From an uncultured Collinsella sp. (GTDB lineage: Bacteria > Actinomycetota > Coriobacteriia > Coriobacteriales > Coriobacteriaceae), in contig CATXKN010000011.1 of NCBI GenBank assembly GCA_958370785.1, forward strand, positions 1 through 43,800: DNA of 43,800 bases, given 5' to 3'. The notes beneath the pieces are model-generated. The model made no database searches. It was not told the DNA's origin and saw only the letters and a list, made by a program, of their open reading frames with translations. This document shows, in pieces, positions 24,438 through 31,669 of the stretch (positions within the stretch are counted from its first letter, which is position 1; every line of letters begins with the position of its first letter). The translations under genes and the position numbers were made by a program.

Positions 24438-24532
24438 TTTCCCAGGCACCCGACCTCGCCGTTCAACCGTGCGGCCATGACCCATTAGGTCAATGGCCAC
24501 ACGGTTTCTCGGCGATCTCGGGCACCTGGAAA
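24438..24532. repeat. 95-nt multi-segment imperfect hairpin between nanA and nanK
   Basis: Four consecutive paired segments fold the whole spacer onto itself: TTTCC/GGAAA with CCAGG/CCTGG (24442-24446 with 24525-24529), CCCGA/TCGGG, CGCCG/CGGCG and an apical arm where CCGTG, GGCCAT and GACC pair with GGTC, ATGGCC and CACGG around a CATTA loop. Mismatches and bulges break the stem at intervals. No T-tract follows. It may be an mRNA processing or stabilising element, or a degenerate palindromic insertion. Confidence 0.65.
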
Positions 24533-24606
24533 ACCTTTACCGCGCTGTGACGGCTAGCCTGACGGCGCATTTCCTGTAGTTGTTTTTATCTCCTAAGGAG
24601 AACGAT

Positions 24607-25572
24607 ATGGAGAACAAGTACGTCTGCTCTGTCGATATCGGCGGAACTAAGATCGCGACCGCCATCATGGAGTACCCGGCTGACGGCAGTGCGCCCCATC
24701 CCGTATTTGAGGCCGAGGTTCCTACCGAGGCCCAGGAGGGCGGCGAGGCCGTCTTCCAACGTATCGAGGCGTCCATCAAGGCCGCTCTTGAGGCGAATCC
24801 CGATGTCGAGGTCCTCGGTGTCGGTATCGGTGCCGCAGGCGTCGTCGATCCCAAGACGGGCGCCATCGCGTATGCCAACGAGATTATGCCCGGCTGGTCC
24901 GGCGTTCAGTTGGGGCCGCGTCTGCGCGAGGACCTTGGTCTCCCCGTTGCCGTTGTGGGCGACGTGCAGGCTCATGCTCTGGGCGAGGCCCACTGGGGCG
25001 TCGGCAAGGGCAAGTTCTCCGTCTTGTGCCTGGGCATCGGCACGGGCATCGGCGGCGCATATGTCGAGAACGGCCGCGTGATGCAGGGCTTCCATGGTGC
25101 TGCCGGTCATATGGGCCACATCGAGTGCTCGGCTGCCGCCGGCATTCCCTGCGCCTGCGGACGTTCTGGTCATCTTGAGTCGGTTGCTTCGGGCACTTCC
25201 ATTGGTCGTATGTACGATGAGCGCTTTGGTCGCGTCGACCCCAGCCGTCCTTCGGTCGGTCGCGACGTGAACGACCTGTGCCGTGCGGGCGACGCAAAGG
25301 CGACCGAGGTCATCCATGACGCCGGCTTTGCGCTGGGTGCCAGCTTGGGCTCGCTCGCTAACATTCTGGACCCTGAGGTCATCGTGCTTTCGGGCGGCGT
25401 GATTCACCAAGGTCCCGATTGGCGTTCGCAGACGTGGAAGGATTCGGTGCACGAGGGCTATGCCAGCCAGGCGCTCGATCCGCTTCAGGACACGCCGATC
25501 CTCATCGGTTCTCTGGAGGGCGATGCTCCGCTCATCGGTGCCGCCGAACACCTTCTTGCATCGTTGAAGTAA
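24607..25572 (+). CDS. nanK: ROK-family sugar kinase, probable N-acetylmannosamine kinase
   Basis: Phosphorylates ManNAc to ManNAc-6-P in the sialic-acid route (role inferred from neighbours). The 321-residue product has the ROK ATP motif DIGGTKIA near the N-terminus, the sugar-binding VGDVQAHALGEAHWG segment with the catalytic aspartate, the GIGTGIGGAYV loop, and the zinc motif GHIECSAAAGIPCACGRSGHLES, in which the last zinc-site Cys of the classical CxCGxxGC is His. A Rossmann-like VIVLSGGV follows. The ATG at 24607 is set by AAGGAG at 24595-24600. ROK proteins also include glucokinases, so substrate is not proven. It is flanked on both sides by large structured spacers. Confidence 0.83.
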   Translation: MENKYVCSVDIGGTKIATAIMEYPADGSAPHPVFEAEVPTEAQEGGEAVFQRIEASIKAALEANPDVEVLGVGIGAAGVVDPKTGAIAYANEIMPGWSGVQLGPRLREDLGLPVAVVGDVQAHALGEAHWGVGKGKFSVLCLGIGTGIGGAYVENGRVMQGFHGAAGHMGHIECSAAAGIPCACGRSGHLESVASGTSIGRMYDERFGRVDPSRPSVGRDVNDLCRAGDAKATEVIHDAGFALGASLGSLANILDPEVIVLSGGVIHQGPDWRSQTWKDSVHEGYASQALDPLQDTPILIGSLEGDAPLIGAAEHLLASLK

Positions 25573-25589
25573 ACATAACTACCAAGTGC

Positions 25590-25687
25590 GCCTTCTGAGG
25601 TGCCGCAGATTGACGTGAAAGAGGAGCGAAGCGTACTTCGGTACGTGAGCGACGGTTTGAACGTCAAGGTGCGGTGTCTCAGAAGGC
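25590..25687. repeat. 98-nt structured palindromic element between nanK and nanE
   Basis: A perfect 10-bp outer stem (GCCTTCTGAG at 25590-25599 with 25678-25687) continues through an 8-bp segment rich in G-T wobbles, a 2x2 internal loop, a 7-bp TTGACGT/ACGTCAA stem, and an inner hairpin CGTAC-TTCG-GTACG (25632-25645) closed by a C(UUCG)G tetraloop. The wobble pairs suggest selection at RNA level. It fills nearly the whole intergenic space and looks like a dispersed repeat or structured leader. Confidence 0.75.
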
Positions 25688-25712
25688 TGTTTTGAGAAAG
25701 GTTGAGTCGAAC

Positions 25713-26399
25713 ATGACCGTTGATCCTTTGATCCAGTCCCTGAAGGGCAAGCTCGTCGTGAGCGTTCAGGCGTATATGGGCGAGCCGCTTCGTACGCCCG
25801 AGACCATGGCTCAAATGTCTCGCGCCTGCGAGCTTGGCGGCGCCGCCGCTATTCGTTGCCAGGGTCTTGCCGACATTGCCGCCATTAAGGGTCGCTGTGA
25901 GGTTCCTGTTATCGGCTTGTGGAAGGATGGACACGAGGGCGTCTACATCACGCCGACGCTGCGTCATGCTCGCGCCTGCGTTGCCGCGGGTGCTGACATC
26001 GTGGCAATTGATGCCACTGATCGCCCGCGTCCCGATGGCAAGACCGTCGAGGACACCTTCCGCCCGCTGCACGAGGAGGGTGTGCTCCTGATGGCCGACT
26101 GTGCCACCATCGAGGACATTCGCCGTGCGGTTGATATGGGCTTTGACCTGGTATCCACTACGCTTTCTCACGGTGTTGCCGCCATCGACTGCACCATGGC
26201 CGATGGCCCCGATCTGCCGCTTCTGCGTCAGGCGACCGAGGAATTCCCCGGTCTTCCCATCATCTGCGAGGGCCGCGTGCACACGCCCGAGGAGGCCCGC
26301 GCCGCGATCGATGCGGGCGCCTGGGCCGTTGTCGTCGGCACCGCCATCACGCACCCCACGAGTATTACAAGTTGGTTCAAGGCTGCGCTTGAGGCGTAA
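25713..26399 (+). CDS. nanE: N-acetylmannosamine-6-phosphate 2-epimerase
   Basis: Converts ManNAc-6-P to GlcNAc-6-P, joining sialic-acid breakdown to amino-sugar metabolism. The 228-residue TIM barrel matches the NanE family, with SVQAYMGEPLRTPETM at the start, GLWKDGHEGVYITPT, the signature IDATDRPRPDG, and the phosphate-binding CEGRVHTPEEARAAIDAGAWAVVVGTAITHP at the end. The ATG at 25713 follows GAGAAAGG. The frame runs further upstream into the structured spacer but that part is not NanE-like. It is the last gene of the nan module, since a strong terminator follows at 26451. No nagA or nagB is seen nearby. Confidence 0.94.
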   Translation: MTVDPLIQSLKGKLVVSVQAYMGEPLRTPETMAQMSRACELGGAAAIRCQGLADIAAIKGRCEVPVIGLWKDGHEGVYITPTLRHARACVAAGADIVAIDATDRPRPDGKTVEDTFRPLHEEGVLLMADCATIEDIRRAVDMGFDLVSTTLSHGVAAIDCTMADGPDLPLLRQATEEFPGLPIICEGRVHTPEEARAAIDAGAWAVVVGTAITHPTSITSWFKAALEA

Positions 26400-26426
26400 G
26401 ACAGGCCTCGTATCCGCTTGGGGCGG

Positions 26427-26432
26427 TATACT
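26427..26432 (+). promoter_or_regulatory. Possible -10 box (TATACT) upstream of rapZ
   Basis: TATACT after GGCGG, without a convincing -35 hexamer. If it is used, the transcript would begin just before the terminator hairpin at 26451-26486, which would then act in the rapZ leader. Confidence 0.3.
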
Positions 26433-26450
26433 CAATAAAGGCAATTGATC

Positions 26451-26486
26451 GCGCGGGATCCGCTGGCCGGGTCCCGCGCTTGTTTT
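26451..26486 (+). terminator. Terminator of the nan operon (or rapZ leader attenuator)
   Basis: GCGCGGGA (26451-26458) pairs with TCCCGCGC (26472-26479), with an inner CC/GG, followed by TTGTTTT. It lies 52 bases after nanE and ends just before the rapZ ribosome site. Confidence 0.8.
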
Positions 26487-26497
26487 AGGAGGCACAC

Positions 26498-27418
26498 ATG
26501 CAAAAGGGAGATGCCATGGATGCGGCGGAGCGCTCGGAGCGCATCCCCGATATCGTCATCATCACCGGAATGTCCGGATCGGGCCGAACGCAGGCCATGC
26601 ATGTGTTCGAGGACATGGGCTATTTTTGCATCGACAACTTGCCTCCGCGTCTGATCGCCCAGCTTGCCGAACTCGTCGGCATCAATACGGGCGTGGGCAG
26701 GCATCTTGCCGTCACCTGCGACCTGCGCAGCCAGGGCTTGTTCGATGAGCTGCTCGATGCCGTTGCCGCGCTCGAGGAGCGCGAGATGAGCTGTGACATC
26801 GTGTTTCTCGAGGCCTCTGACGAGGTGCTGATCCGTCGTTATAGCGAAAACCGCCGCCGCCACCCCATTGCCAAGCCGGGGGAGACTACGGCCGATGCGA
26901 TTCAGCGCGAGCGCCTGCAGCTGCAGGGCGTGCGCGATCGAGCCGATATGATCATCGACACGAGCCGCCTGCGCACCTCTGCCCTGCGCAACAAATTGCG
27001 CATGGCGTTCTCCGAGCTGTCCGACCAGCAGCTCATGGACGTTCACGTGTTCTCGTTTGGCTTTAAGCACGGCATGCCCGTCGAGGCGGACATTATGATC
27101 GACGTCCGCTTCCTGCCCAATCCGTTCTACGATCCCGAGATGCGCACCATGACCGGTCTCGATAAGAAAGTCTCCGACTTTGTTCTGGACCATCCCAAGA
27201 CCCAGGAGTTCTGGAAGGCCTGGACGCAGCTGCTCGATACGGTCATGCCCGGCTATATCGCGGAGGGCAAGCCACAGCTTTCTATTGCCATCGGCTGCAC
27301 GGGCGGTCAACACCGCAGCGTTGCCATCGCCGAGGCCACGGCACGTTATTTAGAAGGTGCCCAATATCATGTGAGCATTTCCCATCGCGACCTGTCGCGC
27401 GCCAACACGAAAGCATAG
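26498..27418 (+). CDS. rapZ: RapZ family RNA-binding/nucleotide-binding protein
   Basis: In E. coli RapZ guides decay of the GlmZ small RNA and senses GlcN-6-P. Its role in actinobacteria is less clear. The 306-residue product has the P-loop GMSGSGRT (residues 24-31), with Arg in place of Lys as in other actinobacterial homologues, CIDNLPP, and the conserved C-terminal domain with FSFGFKHGMP, ADIMIDVRFLPNPFY and IAIGCTGGQHRSVAIAE. Two starts are possible: ATG 26498 after TAGGAGG, or ATG 26516 after AAAAGGGAG. whiA begins six bases after the stop, so the pair forms an operon. The usual third partner, yvcK, is absent between them. Confidence 0.94.
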   Translation: MQKGDAMDAAERSERIPDIVIITGMSGSGRTQAMHVFEDMGYFCIDNLPPRLIAQLAELVGINTGVGRHLAVTCDLRSQGLFDELLDAVAALEEREMSCDIVFLEASDEVLIRRYSENRRRHPIAKPGETTADAIQRERLQLQGVRDRADMIIDTSRLRTSALRNKLRMAFSELSDQQLMDVHVFSFGFKHGMPVEADIMIDVRFLPNPFYDPEMRTMTGLDKKVSDFVLDHPKTQEFWKAWTQLLDTVMPGYIAEGKPQLSIAIGCTGGQHRSVAIAEATARYLEGAQYHVSISHRDLSRANTKA

Positions 27419-27424
27419 GCCTGC

Positions 27425-28354
27425 ATGTCGTTTACCGCCGAGGTGCGTGACGAGCTCGCGCGCTGCGAACCCGAATGTGAATACTGCGATTTGTCGACGC
27501 TTGCCGCCCTGACGCGTGTGAGCGGTACACTTTCGCTGGCCGGCTCCGGGCGGTATCGTTTGACGGTCGCGACCGAGACGGGTGCCGTCGCGCGCACGAT
27601 GATCACGCTGACGCATCGCATCCTTAAGCTCAAAACGGAATTCACCGTTCGTAAATCGGTCTTGCATAAGGTCCGTAACTATCTCATTACCCTGCCCGAT
27701 CAACCCGACCTGGACAAGGCTCTGGTGCTGCTGGGCATTCTCGACCGCAGGGGAGGGCTCGTCGCCGGTGTTCCCCGGCACATCGTTGCCCGTCCCTGCT
27801 GCAGGCTTGCCTACATCCGCGGCGCGCTCATCGCCGGCGGTTTCGTGGCCGATCCCCGCGGCGACTTTCATTTGGAGATCGCGGTGCAGGGCGAGCAGTA
27901 TGCCCGGGGACTTTGCGATCTATTGGAGCAGATTGGGGTCCATGCGCGCGTTAACGCGCGGCGCGGATCCTTTGCTGTCTACATTAAGAGCGTCGAGGAG
28001 ATCGAGCAGCTCCTAAAGCTGATTGGCGCCAAGCGCAGCGTTGCCGAGATCGAGGAAGCGCGCGCGGTCAAATTGGTTAAGAACGACGTAAACCGTCGCG
28101 TGAATGCCGAACTGGCCAATCAGACCAGAAGTGCGGGTGCCGCCCAGCATCAGCTTGCGTTGATCGATGAGCTCGAACAGCGGGGTTTGCGCGACACGCT
28201 TCCGGACGCCTTGGCAGTCTTTTGCGACCTGCGCGAGCGCTATCCCGATCTGTCGCTGCGCGATCTGGGCGAGATGGCTGACCCTCCCTTGTCGAAGTCT
28301 GCCCTGTACCATCGCGTTTTGAGGCTTGAAAAGCTCATTGAAGCAAACAAGTAG
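27425..28354 (+). CDS. whiA: DNA-binding protein WhiA
   Basis: A widespread Gram-positive regulator linked to cell division and, in streptomycetes, sporulation. The 309-residue product starts SFTAEVRDELAR, typical of WhiA. The centre is a LAGLIDADG homing-endonuclease-like fold (CRLAYIRGALIAGGFVADP) without nuclease function. The C-terminus is a sigma-like helix-turn-helix (LSLRDLGEMADPPLSKSALYHRVLRLEKL) preceded by VNRRVNAELANQTRSAGAAQHQ. It follows rapZ with a 6-bp gap. An AT-rich region and the gap promoter come after it. The identification is secure from the conserved motifs and synteny. Confidence 0.96.
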   Translation: MSFTAEVRDELARCEPECEYCDLSTLAALTRVSGTLSLAGSGRYRLTVATETGAVARTMITLTHRILKLKTEFTVRKSVLHKVRNYLITLPDQPDLDKALVLLGILDRRGGLVAGVPRHIVARPCCRLAYIRGALIAGGFVADPRGDFHLEIAVQGEQYARGLCDLLEQIGVHARVNARRGSFAVYIKSVEEIEQLLKLIGAKRSVAEIEEARAVKLVKNDVNRRVNAELANQTRSAGAAQHQLALIDELEQRGLRDTLPDALAVFCDLRERYPDLSLRDLGEMADPPLSKSALYHRVLRLEKLIEANK

Positions 28355-28400
28355 TTTGAAGTATCGACTTATATACGGATTTAGCTGCTATTTTATTCTT

Positions 28401-28412
28401 TAAAACGTTTTA
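28401..28412. promoter_or_regulatory. Perfect 12-bp palindrome TAAAACGTTTTA upstream of gap
   Basis: An exact palindrome with a central CG, the form of LacI/CcpA-type operators, about 60 bp upstream of the candidate gap -10 box. An 11/12 match (TAAAACGTTTGA) occurs upstream of the nan operon at 15698-15709. The regulator is unknown. Confidence 0.4.
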
Positions 28413-28429
28413 ACGTAAATTTGATTTTC

Positions 28430-28475
28430 AATTTCGAGCATTCTCGTGAAATTCAAGTCAAAAAAAAGGTATATT
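28430..28475 (+). promoter_or_regulatory. Candidate gap promoter with overlapping dyad
   Basis: GTGAAA (28446-28451) and TATATT (28470-28475) are spaced by 18 bp. A bulged inverted repeat (AATTTCGAG at 28430-28438 with CTCG and AAATT to 28453) covers the -35 box and could be a repressor site. Confidence 0.45.
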
Positions 28476-28547
28476 AGGCGAGTGGTTAGTTTGTGGGCCT
28501 CAACGGCGGGCGCTGTAGCTCGCGGGGGCCTTACGAAAGGAGACACA

Positions 28548-29573
28548 ATGGCAGTAAAGGTTGCTATTAACGGCTTCGGTCGCATCGGTCGTCTGGCTTT
28601 CCGTCAGATGTTCGGTCATGAGGGCTCCGAGATCGTCGCTATCAACGACCTCACCTCTCCCGATATGCTCGCTTACCTGCTGAAGTACGACTCCACGCAG
28701 GGCAACTACGCTCGCGATCACGAGGTCGTTGCTGGCGAGGATTCCATCACCGTTGACGGCAAGGAGATCAAGATCTACAAGGAGGCCGACGCCAACAACC
28801 TGCCTTGGGGCGACCTCGACGTCGACGTCGTTCTCGAGTGCACCGGCTTCTACACCAGCAAGGCTAAGGCTCAGGCCCACATCAACGCTGGCGCCAAGAA
28901 GGTCGTCATCTCCGCTCCGGCCGGCAGCGATCTGCCCACCATCGTGTACAACGTCAACCATGAGACGCTGACCGCTGAGGACAACATCATCTCCGCTGCT
29001 TCCTGCACCACCAACTGCCTTGCCCCGATGGCCAAGGGTCTCAACGACTTCGCTCCCATCGTGTCCGGCATCATGACCACCATCCACGCCTTCACCGGCG
29101 ACCAGATGCCGCTCGACGGCCCGCAGCGCAAGGGCAACTTCCGTCGCTCCCGCGCCTGCTCCGAGAACATCGTCCCGAACACCACGGGCGCTGCCAAGGC
29201 CATCGGCCTGGTTCTCCCCGAGCTCAACGGCAAGCTCATCGGTGCCGCCCAGCGCGTCCCGACGCCGACCGGCTCGCTGACCAACCTCTACGCCGTCGTT
29301 GACAAGAAGGTCACCGTCGACGAGGTCAACGCTGCCATGAAGGCCTACGCCGAGACCATCCCCGAGACCTTCGCCTACAACGAGGACCAGATCGTCTCCC
29401 GCGACATCGTCGGCGAGACCCACGGCTCCATCTTCGACGCCACTCAGACCATGTGCTCTGACCTCGGCAACGGCCAGACCCTCGTTCAGGTCACCTCTTG
29501 GTACGACAACGAGAACTCCTACACCTCTCAGATGGTCCGCACCATCAAGTACTTCGAGAAGTTCGTTGCTTAA
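28548..29573 (+). CDS. gap: Glyceraldehyde-3-phosphate dehydrogenase, type I
   Basis: Glycolytic NAD-dependent oxidation of glyceraldehyde-3-P to 1,3-bisphosphoglycerate. The 341-residue product has the NAD fold INGFGRIGRLAFRQ with AINDL at the second strand (NAD-type), the catalytic Cys153 in ASCTTNCLAP, the substrate region NTTGAAKAIGLVLPEL, and C-terminal WYDNENSYTSQMV. The S-loop region reads GPQRKGNFRRSRACSENIVPN, a little unusual next to the more common DLPHKDLRRARAA pattern. AAAGGAGA precedes the ATG. Codon use is strongly biased, as expected for high expression. A good terminator separates it from pgk. Confidence 0.98.
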   Translation: MAVKVAINGFGRIGRLAFRQMFGHEGSEIVAINDLTSPDMLAYLLKYDSTQGNYARDHEVVAGEDSITVDGKEIKIYKEADANNLPWGDLDVDVVLECTGFYTSKAKAQAHINAGAKKVVISAPAGSDLPTIVYNVNHETLTAEDNIISAASCTTNCLAPMAKGLNDFAPIVSGIMTTIHAFTGDQMPLDGPQRKGNFRRSRACSENIVPNTTGAAKAIGLVLPELNGKLIGAAQRVPTPTGSLTNLYAVVDKKVTVDEVNAAMKAYAETIPETFAYNEDQIVSRDIVGETHGSIFDATQTMCSDLGNGQTLVQVTSWYDNENSYTSQMVRTIKYFEKFVA

Positions 29574-29610
29574 TTTAGCTTTTAGCGAATAGCTCGTTGA
29601 GCGTCTAAAG

Positions 29611-29657
29611 AAGGGCGCGGCCTCATAGGGCTTACACCCTAGGGTCGCGCCCTTTTT
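29611..29657 (+). terminator. Terminator between gap and pgk
   Basis: AAGGGCGCG (29611-29619) pairs with CGCGCCCTT (29646-29654), with an inner TAGGG/CCCTA arm and a T-tract to 29657. It would uncouple gap from pgk-tpiA-gpmI or reduce read-through. Confidence 0.85.
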
Positions 29658-29713
29658 ATAGGAAATCGTCTGCCGTAATGGGAGGCAGACACGTACGAAA
29701 GGTAGAAGCAAAC

Positions 29714-30904
29714 ATGGCCTTTACCAAGAAGACCGTCCGCGACATCGATGTCGACGGCAAGCGCGTTCTCGTCCGCGTTGACTTCAACGTGCCTATCAAG
29801 GATGGCGTCGTTGGTGACACCACCCGTATCAAGGCTGCCCTGCCCACCATCAACTACCTCGTTGAGCACAACGCTCGCGTCATCCTCATGAGCCACCTCG
29901 GCCGCCCCGAGGGTACCGGCTTCCAGCCTGAGCTCTCCCTTGAGCCTGTCGCCAAGAAGCTCGCTGAGCTCTCTGGTCTCGACGTTGCCTTTGTCGCCGA
30001 CACCTACGGCGAGAAGGCTGCTGAGGCTGTCGCCGCCGTCGAGCCGGGTAAGGTCCTCGTTCTCGAGAACGTCCGTTTCGACAAACGTGAGAAGAAGAAC
30101 GACCCCGAGATCGCCAAGAAGCTCGCTTCCTATGGTGACGTCTTCGTTCTCGATGCCTTCGGCACCGCTCACCGTGCCCAGGGTTCCGTCGTGGGCCCCG
30201 CCGCTTACCTGCCCGCAGTCGCCGGCTTCCTGCTTGAGAAGGAGGTCGACACGCTGACCGGTATCTTCGCCGAGCCCGAGCGCCCCTTCGTCGCTATCGT
30301 CGGCGGTTCCAAGGTTTCCTCCAAGATCGGCGTTCTCGATCACCTTATCGACTCCGCTGACACCCTGATTATCGGTGGCGGCATGGCCTACACCTTCTTC
30401 CTGGCTCAGGGCCTTTCCGTCGGTCAGTCCCTCAAGGAAGAGGACTGGGTCGAGCGCGCCGGCGAGATGCTCAAGAAGGCCGAGGAGAAGGGCGTCAAGA
30501 TCCTGCTCCCCATCGACAACCGCGTTGCCGATCACTTTGGCGAGGACGCTGTTCCCGAGGTTGTCGCTTCCGACGCTATCCCCGACGATCGTGAGGGTAT
30601 GGACATCGGTCCTAAGACCGAGGAGCTCTACGCCGAGGCCGTCAAGGGCGCCAAGACCGTGTTCTGGAACGGCCCCATGGGCGTCTTCGAGTTCGACAAC
30701 TTCGCTCACGGCACCCAGGCTATCGCCGAGGCTGTTGCCGAGGCCGACTGCACCTCGATCATCGGCGGTGGGGACTCTGTCGCAGCCGTCAACAAGTTCA
30801 ACCTGGCCGACAAGATGAGCTGGATCTCCACCGGTGGTGGCGCTTCCATGGAGCTCGTCGAGGGTAAGGCCCTGCCCGGAGTGGAGGCGCTTCTCGATGC
30901 CTAA
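29714..30904 (+). CDS. pgk: Phosphoglycerate kinase
   Basis: Transfers the acyl phosphate of 1,3-bisphosphoglycerate to ADP. The 396-residue product shows RVDFNVPIKDG, the substrate loop MSHLGRPEG, LVLENVRFDKREKKNDP, the hinge region, GGSKVSSKIGVL, and nucleotide-binding GGGDSVAAVNKF and STGGGASMELVEGK near the end. The ATG at 29714 follows AAAGG. Upstream in-frame codons lack support. The last 8 nt overlap the start of tpiA, so translation is coupled. Codon bias is as strong as in gap. Confidence 0.98.
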   Translation: MAFTKKTVRDIDVDGKRVLVRVDFNVPIKDGVVGDTTRIKAALPTINYLVEHNARVILMSHLGRPEGTGFQPELSLEPVAKKLAELSGLDVAFVADTYGEKAAEAVAAVEPGKVLVLENVRFDKREKKNDPEIAKKLASYGDVFVLDAFGTAHRAQGSVVGPAAYLPAVAGFLLEKEVDTLTGIFAEPERPFVAIVGGSKVSSKIGVLDHLIDSADTLIIGGGMAYTFFLAQGLSVGQSLKEEDWVERAGEMLKKAEEKGVKILLPIDNRVADHFGEDAVPEVVASDAIPDDREGMDIGPKTEELYAEAVKGAKTVFWNGPMGVFEFDNFAHGTQAIAEAVAEADCTSIIGGGDSVAAVNKFNLADKMSWISTGGGASMELVEGKALPGVEALLDA

Positions 30905-31664
30905 TCGCACCCTTCTTATCGCTGGTAACTGGAAGATGAACAACGACGTCGCCGAGGCCGCCAAGCTCGCCGACGAGCTGGCTCAGGCTCTGCCCGAGGT
31001 TCCGGCTGGCGTCGAGGTGCTCGTCTGCCCTCCGACCATCGACATCACCACGGTTCATGACCGCATTCAGGCTGCCCCCATCGCCCTCGGTGCACAGAAC
31101 GTGTACTGGGAGGCCAAGGGTGCCTTCACCGGTGAGTCCTCTTGTGACATGCTCAAGTCCGCTGGCTGCACCTACTGCATCATCGGCCACTCCGAGCGTC
31201 GTGACTACTTCCACGAGACCGACGAGGACCAGAACAAGAAGGCCAAGGCTCTCGTTGCCGCCGGTCTTGTTCCCGTCTTCTGCTGCGGCGAGTCCCTCGA
31301 GGTCCGCGAGGCTGGCACCTATGTCGAGCACGTCGTGAACCAGGTCAAGGCTGGCCTTGCTGGTCTTGAGATCACCTGCCCCAAGCAGGTCGTCGTCGCC
31401 TACGAGCCCATCTGGGCCATCGGCACCGGCAAGACCGCTACCGCCGAGGACGCTCAGGAGGTCTGCGGCGCTATCCGTGAGACCCTCAAGGAGATGTTCG
31501 GCGAGGAGCTCGCCAACGGCATCCGCGTTCTCTACGGCGGTTCCGCTAAGCCCGGCAACATTGCCGAGCTCGTCGCCAAGCCTGACGTTGACGGCGCCCT
31601 CGTGGGCGGCGCTTCCCTCAAGGCTGCCGACTTCGCCTCTATGGTCGTCAAGGCAGGCGAGTAG
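30897..31664 (+). CDS. tpiA: Triosephosphate isomerase
   Basis: Interconverts dihydroxyacetone phosphate and glyceraldehyde-3-P. The 255-residue barrel has the active-site GNWKMN (Asn and Lys), GHSERR with the electrophilic His, the catalytic Glu in VVAYEPIWAIGTGKTAT (loop 6), and the phosphate-binding YGGSAKPGN and DGALVGGASL. The start is the ATG at 30897 inside the end of pgk, with GTGGAGG upstream. The frame is open earlier but only as part of pgk sequence. gpmI begins five bases after the stop, keeping the three glycolytic genes in one operon. Confidence 0.97.
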   Translation: MPNRTLLIAGNWKMNNDVAEAAKLADELAQALPEVPAGVEVLVCPPTIDITTVHDRIQAAPIALGAQNVYWEAKGAFTGESSCDMLKSAGCTYCIIGHSERRDYFHETDEDQNKKAKALVAAGLVPVFCCGESLEVREAGTYVEHVVNQVKAGLAGLEITCPKQVVVAYEPIWAIGTGKTATAEDAQEVCGAIRETLKEMFGEELANGIRVLYGGSAKPGNIAELVAKPDVDGALVGGASLKAADFASMVVKAGE

Positions 31665-31669
31665 GACAT

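Noticed and set aside
28500..29711. Long minus-strand frame opposite gap (and similar ones opposite pgk, gpmI, oppA and oppD)
   Set aside because: These are shadow frames created by codon bias in highly expressed genes. No ribosome sites or recognisable domains.
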